64,000 nucleotides of DNA from Clitopilus passeckerianus (taxonomy: Eukaryota; Basidiomycota; Agaricomycetes; Agaricales; Entolomataceae), in assembly GCA_944990035.1 (NCBI GenBank), contig CALYLX010000117.1, positions 310,001-374,000 on the forward strand, in the 5' to 3' direction. The position numbers and the translations under genes are program-made. Of this stretch, positions 13,301 to 22,705 are shown one piece after another; position 1 is the stretch's first letter; every line of letters begins with the position of its first letter. The notes below the pieces were generated by a model. It saw nothing but the letters and a program-made list of their open reading frames with translations. It was not told the DNA's origin and made no database searches.

Positions 13301-14387
13301 GATTAGACAAGTCGTATTCTCCCCAGACGGCGGCTTCCTTCTGGCCTGCTCAATCGACGGATCAGTCATGCTGTGGGAAATGAAGGGGCCTTTAAGGCTT
13401 CTTACCAAGTTCCAACGAGATATGCCGGTATGCAAGGCCGTGTTCTCCCCAAATAGCCTGCTTCTCGCCATTGGAGACGGTGTAGGGGGCTCGGATAGTC
13501 CTGAATCCGCAGGTACCCTATGTCTGATCGATGTCACATTACACGCCCATCCCCAACATCTTGCTGATTCCCCTTTTCCGGTCAGCTGTATAGCTTTCTC
13601 GCCAGATGGAGAACATATTGCCTTTTCTGTCGAGAAAGCAATTGTTCAGATATGGAGCCTTCGACAACGAAGAATACTCACAAGGCTGGGCGGTTCCCAG
13701 AGGACACATACAATGCGTGCGATGTCGTTCTCTGCCGACGGGACCAAAATCACAACTGTAGCGTCTGACAGTGACATAATTCTATGGGATATAACCACTG
13801 GACAACTCATCGGATTCTTCCCCGGCAGGCTGTATCGCCACGAAGCAGAGGGCGTCGCTTTCACCTCAGATGGAAGCGGAATCATCGGGGTCACATCCGC
13901 GGGAGCAGTGGGCCTGTTCGACGCTGAGAGAGTTGGTTTGGTGGAGTTGGTGGGAGGGGGAGTGAGTGGAAGCAGGACAACTCAGAGACATCCACATCGA
14001 AGGAAGTTTCTGGACTTCCTTCGAGCAATGGAGCTTTTGAAGGAGAATAGGCTTATCGGTAAAAGAAGTGGCGAAGGCGCGGAGAGCAAGGATGTAGGGA
14101 GTTTCGGCTCGTGGAACGCACCACGACTTGCAGCATACCTGGCTAATTCCAACCGCGGTACAGGCCCACACCCAACGATCATGATCGTTGACGGCTGGTT
14201 GTGGTGTATGAAGAGACTTCGACGTATCATGCCCATTCCGCAATCCTTCAAGGTTAGCGACCTAACGCAGGTGGGCAATTTTGTGGCAATTGGATCGATT
14301 ACGGGGAGAGTATACGTCCTTGATATATCTCAACTCGTCGAAAAGCTGGATGTAATTGACTCCGAGTCAGAAGAACGACGCGGCTAG
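10305..14387 (+). CDS. NACHT-WD40 STAND (NLR-like) protein, NLR2
   Basis: Two exons, 10305-10422 and 10480-14387 (57-nt intron, phase 1), about 1341 aa, one residue from the length of NLR1. P-loop GGAGMGKT near residues 118-125 and Walker B VIVIDALDEC near 220-229. WD40-type repeats run from about residue 670 (for example EGHTGAIWSIAVSPD followed by ASASLDKSVKVWD) and the C-terminal block GWLWCMKRLRRIMPIP is shared with NLR1. The first exon starts MFENAQNPIIYGGTF, which has the spacing of the NLR1 start (F--A-N--IY-G-F). As in NLR1, only a short leader precedes NACHT and no effector domain is recognisable. The two NLRs are ancient paralogues: motif order is the same but most residues differ. 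Likely an ATP-driven sensor switch; ligand unknown. Confidence 0.9.
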
Positions 14388-14822
14388 CAATACTCATTAA
14401 GACGGTCTCAGAGAATGACGTAGTAATTTTCTACGGAATGTTCTACCGTAGACCTCTGAACATAAACAATAAAGCCACTTTGTTTGACTCTTGTATTCAT
14501 CAAACAAGGACATCTTATGTTGCTCTTTGGCAGGTGTATCACTAACTTCGCAACGACCAACGCCCACACTTGGCCCACAATCTGGTTCCACCAAAGCATG
14601 CATTGTCCCTGAAAGATCCAAACGAGACTGATCCACTCTTGTTCTCTTCATGAAACGAATTTGTCCTTGAACCAAATACGGATTCTTTGGCTCATAATGA
14701 ATTAGTTACTGCCTTATTAAGTCGCGTCCACACAGAGGATTTACTCATCCTCTTCACGTTGCCCACATCCTCCTCAAACTCACCCTCCTAGCGTACACAC
14801 CTTCAAGAACAAGACCTGAATA
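14388..14822. other. Intergenic, NLR2 to kinase-like C
   Basis: About 435 bases with no gene that I can support. It contains the NLR2 3' flank and the promoter region of gene C; I see no clear TATA box. Confidence 0.5.
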
Positions 14823-16965
14823 ATGGCATGGAATTACCGCCAGAACGATCTGCCTGCAGCGGTAGACTACCTCAACAAACTGCGAAGCAAGCTCGACGAT
14901 GACCGTTACTTCACCTTTCTGAACTGGGCTAACGCCTGGTCTAAGCAAAATTTTTGTTGGTAAACTCATTCATGGTGCATTTACACCTGCATATCACTAA
15001 GGCTTTTTTGTCTAGCAATCGTGACACTGAACTCAAAGAACAGATTATGCAAATCGTTGCCTGGTTGGCGAACGATTGTGAATCAATTCGAGAGCTGAAT
15101 TGTATCCTTCCTCGAGGAATTGCGTTCCTGAGTCCCCCAAGATCAGGCGACAGTTCCAGCACATACTATGGTACCCTACTCACGGAAAAATGGGGTGAAA
15201 TTCTATCGCTCGAGCAATCATCTGTCACAGGCGGCTTCCATGTAATCTTCACTTCCGATGACCTGTCGAGCGCTCAAGGAAACAACACTGATTGGGCTCA
15301 TTGTGTCGATGTCAGTCTCAACGAAGGGTGGGGAGCTTGTTTGGCTGATCTTCTGTCAAGGGTACGAGCTATGCCATGCCATTCTGATAGACCATTAAAC
15401 CCTTGAATGTTAGGAGGTTGATGACCCTTCAAACCCTAAAACGATCCAGCAATTGGCATTTCGGAGGCAGATCGATATGGCGAAGGAACATGAATGCTTT
15501 CCGACGCATATACTCCTACACAAAGTCTTTAAAACGGGAAAGCAAGCTGAAAGATTAGCTTGTATTCGGACCTTTGCGGTGAGGCCGAGAATCGTTCACC
15601 CTGTCCCTTCCCACTTACGCATACTACAAAGGAACGTTATCGAGGCAAGATAGGGGAAGAACACGCTGAAGGCCGTGCTGTATGCCTGAGGGTTTTTCAA
15701 AGAGCAACGGCGCGTGATTGTGACACTCGCGCTGATTATCTGTTCAAGCGGGTTGGTCGATTATTTTGGGCCCCTTCGTTCCTTTCGATTTTGAAATCAG
15801 CTCCAGAATGTTCTTCGTGAAATCTTACCGTGGTACAGACTGAGGCATCCCAACTTAGTTCCCTTCCTGGGAGTTAAAAAGGTTGCAACGGGCGTGCAGA
15901 AAACCAGGCCAGGGAGGTGGACCCTGGTTGTTCCATGGATAGAAAGAAGAGACCTCCTGACGTACATCCAGAAGCAACAACCGGATTTTGAGTTTAGGAG
16001 GAATGCAGTACGCATGAGACCTCTGTTGGTTTCCGAACTGCCCTAATATCAACCTGGCAAGGTCTACGACATCATACAAGGATTGGCATACTTGCATAGT
16101 CAAGCACCCCCTATTTTCCACGGGAACCTCAAAGCGGTGAGCACAAATGGTTCACTTAGATTTTTCAAGTTTTTTGATGTCCTTCTCCTAGTCCCATGTT
16201 TTAGTGGATGAAGACGGGACATGCCTCCTGACTAACTTTGATACCTATCGGCTAACCAGGGATTATGCTGCTAGTGCCACTCAAACCGAGAGCAGTGAAA
16301 AATGGCAAGCTCCGGAAGTATTCAAAGTTAGTATTCAGGAGACGGATAAAGCTGCCGTGGATGTTTATGCGTTGGGATGTGTCATAGTTGAGGTTGGCGG
16401 TTCCTTTTGTTCCTCCGTTGCAACGGCCGAAGCTTCACATTTATATTAGATTTACTCAGGCAAAATACCACAATTCGGCGCCGAAAACCTTGAGAACAGT
16501 GTAAAGACACTAGTGGGGGAAGGCCATAGGCCTGATGAACCAGATGACCTGCCAGAGGACATACAAGCCTTGATGTCAAGCTGTTGGGAGATGGAGCCCG
16601 CTGAACGGCCCAAAATTATAGATTTGGCGAATGAATATCGGATAGATAGGCCACTCAACGAGAAGTGGTTTTGGAAGCCCCAACCCTCCGAACAGTTGTC
16701 AGAATGGGTGGCCAAACAGATTTCGGCTCTTTCGGAGCAAGGTGCACGGATGCAGGTATGCACGCATAGTTCAGAAATACGAAGTTGCTTATTGGAAAAA
16801 AAGGAGGAATCACCAAAAATACTATATGTCACCGTTGACGATGGTAGCATGTCGTGCAGCTATCGTCCCTCCAAAAAGCCCGGGAGGCCCACTGGATTGC
16901 TCCGTGTTTTGGATGAAGCTTACAAGCACGCAGAAGAGCAACCCACGGCACAAGTTTTATCATGA
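14823..16965 (+). CDS. Pseudokinase-like protein C (cluster paralogue)
   Basis: Exons 14823-14959, 15016-15361, 15414-15578, 15632-15751, 15801-16007, 16062-16136, 16192-16392, 16450-16965, with a probable further in-frame 48-nt intron at 16756-16803; about 572-588 aa. Start MAWNYRQNDLP is nearly identical to that of D. The N-terminal shared domain (IRELNCILPRGIAFL, GWGACLADLLSR) is followed by the linker FPTHILLHKV and a kinase fold. Key changes: beta3 Lys is Arg (VCLRVF), alphaC Glu kept (VLREIL), HRD is HGN so the catalytic Asp is Asn, the loop Asn is His, DFG is NFD, APE kept (QAPE). It should not transfer phosphate. The conserved tail WVAKQISAL...GARMQ follows the fold. Closest relative is D, directly downstream, suggesting tandem duplication. 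Confidence 0.8.
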
Positions 16966-17594
16966 GGTCGGCGGAGCACCTTTAAACAAGGTCTTCGTTC
17001 TTCCTTTCCTACAGTCCTTTCATCCTATGTTCCACACGGTCTGTATGTATAAGTGTTTTAAGATAATTCATTCTCGTCTTGCATGGACTAGAATCTATTT
17101 CCCTCCTCAATCACAAGTGGCAATGCTTTGTCAACTGGTCTCCGTGCCGGTCCAGCCGCACGTCTCGCGTGATCGTGTTCCTGTTTAGGGACCTATGCGG
17201 TTTACACACACCTCCACACACACGAGCCTGACCTGACAATAACATTTGGCATTGCTGTGAAAGCCGTTAATACACCGCGACACCCTCTGTCATTGATCAC
17301 TGTGAACTACTGAGCCGCCTCGAGGACACGCGTTATTGAGAGAGCCTAGTCTTTGGGCCTATACGACTGGGAATGGAGACGAGACGAACACAGCCAAAAG
17401 GTCTACTCCCCTTGGCCGGGCCAGTGCACCCTCCCTGAAGTATAGCTGTATTAGCTGTATTCGAGCCAGATGATTGGCCCCTTGTCAATGAACAATGGAC
17501 CCTCACTGACTACTCAAGTGAGTTCACCTCGAGGGCTTTATGCATATACTTCGCTGGTCCAACTCCAACCGTGCATAAACTCTGGAGACCAACG
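16966..17594. other. Intergenic, kinase-like C to D
   Basis: About 630 bases without a supported gene. There is a short CA-rich stretch near 17205-17225 and a tandem TAGCTGTAT near 17443-17460, both too short to mean much. It contains the C 3' flank and the D promoter. Confidence 0.5.
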
Positions 17595-19754
17595 ATGGCA
17601 TGGAATTACCGCCTGAACGACTTACCCACCGAGGTAGCCTACCTGAGCAAACTCCGGGAAAAGCTCGACGACGACCGTTACTTGACTGTTCTCAGGCGCG
17701 TTGCCGCCTGGTCAGACGCGGGCCAGAACACTTGCCGGTAAGCCCATCCTTCGTATTGGTACCCCTGCGTGTCACAGAGCCTTCTTGCTAGCGAACCTCA
17801 ACTGCAAAACCAGATGATGCAAATTATTTCCTGGTTGAAAGATGATCTCGAATCCGTCAGAGAGCTAAATTGTATCCTTCCTGAAGGGATTGCGCTGCTA
17901 GTGCCACCGAGATCAGTACTAGGGAAGGATGCGACTCGGTATTATGGCACGCTCCTCACGGAACAAGGAGGCGAGATTCTATCACTCAAGCAATCCCCCG
18001 ACACTGGCGACTTCCATGTTATTTTCAACTCGGATGACCTCTTGACAGTTCGAGGAAATAACACCGATTGGGCCCATTGCGTCAAATTAAAGCCGGTAGG
18101 AAAGAAGGATGGGGACTATGTCTGGCGGATCTTCTGTCAAGGGTATGTGCCATGTCATGCCACCCTCTGAAAGGTTCTAACGTGGGAAGTTAGGAGGTTG
18201 ACGACCCTTTGAACCCCGAAGACACCAAGCAATTGGCAGTTCGGAGACAAATCGAGTTGCTTGTAGATCAACAATGGTTTCCGACGCATCTACCTCTCCA
18301 CGATGTTACTCGGACCGGGCAGGGCCTAGAAAGGGTCCCTTGTTCCTATACCTTTGCGGTTAGCATACGTCGTTCGCCATATACCTCTTCCACTAATCCA
18401 TACCGCAGGAACGTCACCGAGGTGAGATGGGGAAAGGGCGTGCCGTATGCTTGAATGTCTTCCAAAAGCCTAAAATGCGTGACTTCGACCCGGTTAGAGA
18501 CTACCAATTCTTGCGGATAATTCGGTTTTTTGCGTCTACTGCGCTCTTTTCTGCCCTTACACCACCTAGCCGGTTTTTCGTAAAATTATTTCGTGGTGCA
18601 AACTCAGGCATCCCAACGTGCTTCCTTCCCTGGGGTTGAACAAATGCTCAACCTGGCCCTCGTCCTCGAAAGGCAGGTGGACCATGATTGTTCCGTGGAT
18701 AGAGAGAAAGGACATCTTGAAGTACATCTCGGAGAATAAACCAAATCTGACGTTCAGGAAAAATGCGGTATGTTGCAATCTCATCTGCCTTGTGTCATCA
18801 GTCCTGATGTCAGTCCGGCCAGGTTTGCGACGTCATACAAGGATTGAAGTATTTGCATGAACGAACTCCTCCGATCTTCCACGGTGACTTCAGAGCGGTG
18901 AGAATAAACATTGCCTCGCTTGCCTAGGTGTTGTGATTACCATGCTCCTAGGCTCAGGTTTTTGTGGATGGAGATGGCACATGCCTCCTGATCGACTTTG
19001 ATACTTATCGAATAACCGAGGCCTATACCGTGGGAGCAGGTAATCGTCAACTCGAATATGAAAGTGAAAGGTGGCGAGCTCCCGAAGTACTCACAGGAGG
19101 CCCTAATGCTCTGGCGGGTAAGGGTGCCGCAGACGTTTATTCGCTGGGATGTGTAATGGTGGAGGTCAGCTATTCTTTTTTGATACTATTCTGATAGCGC
19201 AGGCTGAAGTTGCAATGGCGTTAGATTTACTCTGGAAAAAGACCCCAGTTCATCGGTACTAATGAACAGGATATAGGAAGTCTCGTCGTCGAGAAAGGCT
19301 GCATATACCCTCTGGTATTCCAGAAGAGATCTTAGAGACGATGGGCAAATATTGGGCAAGGGAGCCGTCCGATCGGCCTATGATAACATATCTCGCGGAT
19401 GAGTACGCGGCAGACCGGTCAGACCTCTCAGGTGACTCAACCATACACCTGGACACTCACCAGAGATGGACATGGAAGTCGCAGCCTGATGTTGTAGCAG
19501 ACTGGGTGGCGCAAGAGGTTTCAGCTCTCGACAAGAGAGGTGCACAGATGCAGGTATGCATGTCATGGGGACACGAACAATACTTACGGGACCAACAGGA
19601 GGACCTGCCAAATATTTTGTACATCTGCGTTGACAACATGTCGGGTGCCTATCGTTACTCGAGTAAAAAGCCTCCGCGGCCAGCTGGAGTCATCCGTGTT
19701 CTCGACGAAGCCCGTGATGCAGCCGAGAAACAAGAGCCCAGGTTTTTATCGTGA
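17595..19754 (+). pseudogene. Pseudokinase-like paralogue D, with frame breaks
   Basis: Paralogue of C with the same exon plan: 17595-17737, 17792 to 18095 or about 18154, 18194-18358, 18409-18492, 18570-18767, 18823-18897, 18952-19164, 19225 onward, tail to 19754. Exon 2 has a net +5 shift relative to C just before the GWGLCLADLLSR segment; an upstream donor after 18095 would restore frame by deleting that segment. The exon 4 donor used in C reads AT instead of GT, and a donor after 18492 would serve. In the last exon the paralogue-like frame hits TAG at 19333-19335, while the homologous sequence (IPEEILETMGKYWAREP) continues in another frame; an acceptor ending at 19280 would rescue it. Kinase motifs: beta3 Lys is Asn (VCLNVF), alphaC Glu is Lys, HGD kept, loop Asn is Gln, DFD. 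Either a decaying copy or one living on shifted splice sites; cDNA would decide. Confidence 0.65.
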
Positions 19755-20276
19755 GGCTGGCGGACCACGTTTAAAGAATGACTTCGCCCTTTCTTTCCTT
19801 TAAATGCTTTCAAGCTGTGTCCCATAGCTCCTGTATCGGTGTTTTTTCGGATAATTTGTTCTCGGCTTGACGCCACGGAATACAGTATGTTTCTGAGTTC
19901 GAAGGTTCGGGTGGCGATGTTGTGTGGCTATGCGGAGGATTCTGGACGAACAAACTATTGCCGCACATTTTCAGTGACCGGGTCCGATCGACGACTAGTC
20001 ATTTGCTTCCAACTCATACGAACGAAAAATACTGTGAAATGCCTCGTGATGCACACCTCTTCTCATTGATTACTGCGGAAATACTGAGCAGCCTTGAGGA
20101 TTCGTCGCTCAAGGCTGTACTGGTCCCTGGGACCCATAATACAAAGGACAGCTGAGGATGCGGTTTCTATCAAGTTGCACTGCCATACGTTCAACAGCAG
20201 TTATGCATTGCCTAGTCCAACATTGATATAAACCATGTCATCTTCCCCTCAAGGGCGCCCAAGCACAATCTGAATC
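19755..20276. other. Intergenic, kinase-like D to E
   Basis: About 520 bases without a supported gene. Near its end, at 20225-20231, lies a TATAAA-like box about 45-50 bases before the start codon of gene E. Confidence 0.5.
20225..20231 (+). promoter_or_regulatory. TATA-like box upstream of kinase E
   Basis: The sequence gATATAAAc ends about 46 bases before the start codon of gene E at 20277. Spacing is somewhat short for a fungal TATA box with a 5' UTR, so this is a tentative call. Confidence 0.3.
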
Positions 20277-22110
20277 ATGGTCTGGCAACGACGCTTTGAA
20301 GACTACTCCAGCGAAGAGTGTGTCACCTTTAGGCGCTCGCTGGGAAAGACACTGGAGCGCCAAGGGATGGACTCCAACTCCGTATCCTACGTGGACTCGT
20401 TGTTGAGACGGATGGAGGATCATCGTGCAGGGCCTAGGTGATGATGCTTGACATTGCCTGGATGAATTCGAGCTCAATTTCTTTTACAATTGCAGGGATT
20501 GTTTGACAAGGGACCAACTCGTTTACTTCACTCAGATCCCAGCCCTCCGACACTATCCTAATCTTTTGCGCGGCCTGAACCGGTATCTATCCAGGAAGTC
20601 AAGGCTGGGGCTTTCCTGTTCCGATGACGTTCCGGTTGAGTATATAACTATATTGGATCGTGACCATGCCGAGATAGTTGGTTTCTATCACCCCAGGCCC
20701 CCTATCATCTCGTCTCTTGAGCTCTCGCGCTCGGTCAATGACGAGAATCGCTGGGAAAGAATGTTGTTTGAGTGCGACAGCAACCCCTCATGGGCAAGCT
20801 GCCTGTTGGAACTTTTGCAATGGGTAATCACAACCATCATCACACTTTTGAGCCCTCTGACATATAATATCATCCAGGAACGAGAATTTCGTGGCGACAA
20901 CAAGTCGTACAAACGCATAGTATCCCGTCGCCAACTCTCAATCTCTAAGAGGCTCTCGCGCATCCCGCCTTCAATGCATTTGAGCGAAATCCGGATATTA
21001 TCTGACCAAAGGGCTACCAATGCCAGTAAAGGTTACGGGGTATGCTATATTCTCCGGCACATTGTAAAAATGGACTAATAATCTGGTTCTTGATAGGATA
21101 TCTATCAAGGCGTAGCTGGGGATAAGCGACTCTGCTTGAAGCTCATTCGAGTGGACTCCCTCTACAACCGAACCACCATCATGAAGGTGAGTACGGAGAG
21201 GCTCGTTACGTCTACGATGGTACCCTCACCCTTGAGCGACAGAGCATCCTTCGCGAAGTCATCCCTTGGAGTCGTATGAATCACCCAAACATCATACCAT
21301 TCTGTGGGGTTACCGACCAGATCCCCGACTGGAAGAATCAAATAGCCCTTGTCTCCCCATGGATGGATAATGGCAACATCACCCAGTATCTTCACCGAAA
21401 CCCCCGACAAAACAGGCTGCGTTGCGTGCGTTCACATTTCCCGAGGCTTTGTTCGGTATTGGCTGAGATTTGAAACTCACAGGTTCAGGACATCATCGAA
21501 GGCTTGAGGGCATTACACAGCTCGGAGCCACCCATATTCCATAGAGACATTAAAACGGTGAGATATAAACCTCGCGGCTGTTTCTTTCGGTAAGCTGATG
21601 TGGATTCATAGGCGAACGTCCTGGTCGCAGACGATGGTGCCTGCTGTCTAGGAGACTTCGGATTGGCATCGATTTCTGGATCCCAAAGAGTCGAAAGCAA
21701 GAGTAAAGGTCCCGTTGGTACGATACGCTACCATGCCCCAGAAGTTATCCAGTCTTCCCGCCAGGGTGCGCCAACAGAGCCAGCGGTTGCAGCCGCTTCT
21801 GACATGTGGGCACTTGGATGTGTGATCTACGAGGTCAGTACTGAAATCCCTCGTTCTTGATTCCGTCTCATTGCTTATACAACAAAAGATTTATACAGGA
21901 CATCGCCCATATGCGGCATATTCAGCCGATGGTGCTGTTATCAGGGCCATTGCGATTAAGAAGGAGCTGCCTGGCGAATTGCCCCCATATTTGCCTCCTT
22001 TCGTCCGGGATTTCGTATATCACTGCTGGACGAGAGAACCACTTTTCCGCCCGAAGTTGACCGATCCTCAACTCCCCCACCGCTATCCAGGTCTTTTGCC
22101 TTACTACTAG
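20277..22110 (+). CDS. Protein kinase E, the only cluster paralogue with intact catalytic motifs
   Basis: Eight exons: 20277-20437, 20496-20823, 20878-21039, 21097-21186, 21243-21425, 21483-21557, 21612-21833, 21889-22110; about 480 aa. The N-terminal 163 residues are a divergent version of the domain in A-D. The kinase fold is complete: glycine loop remnant SKGYGDIYQG, beta3 lysine in LCLKLI, alphaC glutamate in ILREV, HRDIKTAN with catalytic Asp and Asn, DFGLAS, HAPE, then SDMWALGCVIYE and the conserved Arg of EPLFRP. It therefore probably phosphorylates Ser/Thr (HRDIK signature) although the family is distant from well-known kinases. It ends soon after the fold and lacks the tail of about 80-100 residues that A, C and D carry. 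Same-strand last member of the NLR/kinase cluster. Substrate unknown. Confidence 0.85.
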
Positions 22111-22705
22111 TGCTAGCGCACCTACCTATACCCCATCTATCAAAAAACATACCCAGCTACTAGCTATACCCTCCTACTTATCAGTAATGTATACCGATCG
22201 TGACAATGGACACATTTTTCAAACTATGTTGCGTCACAAGGACTAATCCAATGGAGATTTATTCACGACAACATAAGGCTGTATCGTATGGAGTGACAGA
22301 TTCATACAGTAAGAGAAAACATGGTTAACGGGCAAGCGAAACCTGCTATGGCAGCCACAAATACAGACGTACAAAACGATTCAGACGGATGTGAGGGGGG
22401 AGATGTGGTAGCAAAAACATATATATTACTTATACCCGGTTGAATAATGAGCGCAGCTTTCGTGGCGGTATCTTGCCCGGCAGCAAGCTGGACGGCGACA
22501 ATGCAGTGCGTGAATAACGAGACAGAAAAATGCAAAGTGGAGGGGGGAAAGTACAAGTGATGGGGTTCATGGGTCAGGGATGGATGGAACAAAAGAGATT
22601 CAATGCAGTCGGGAGTCAGGTGGAAAGCCCAAAGCCAGTCGTCATGGAAGGAGAAGACAAAATGCAAATGAGGTGGGTAAATTGGAGGCAGGGGGTGATT
22701 GATAA
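22111..22705. other. Convergent intergenic region
   Basis: About 595 bases between the 3' ends of kinase E (+) and the acidic protein gene (-). No supported gene; presumably the two 3' UTRs. Confidence 0.5.

Noticed and set aside
186..22110. Biosynthetic gene cluster
   Set aside because: No biosynthetic backbone enzyme, transporter or P450 is present; all seven genes are NLR or kinase-fold proteins.
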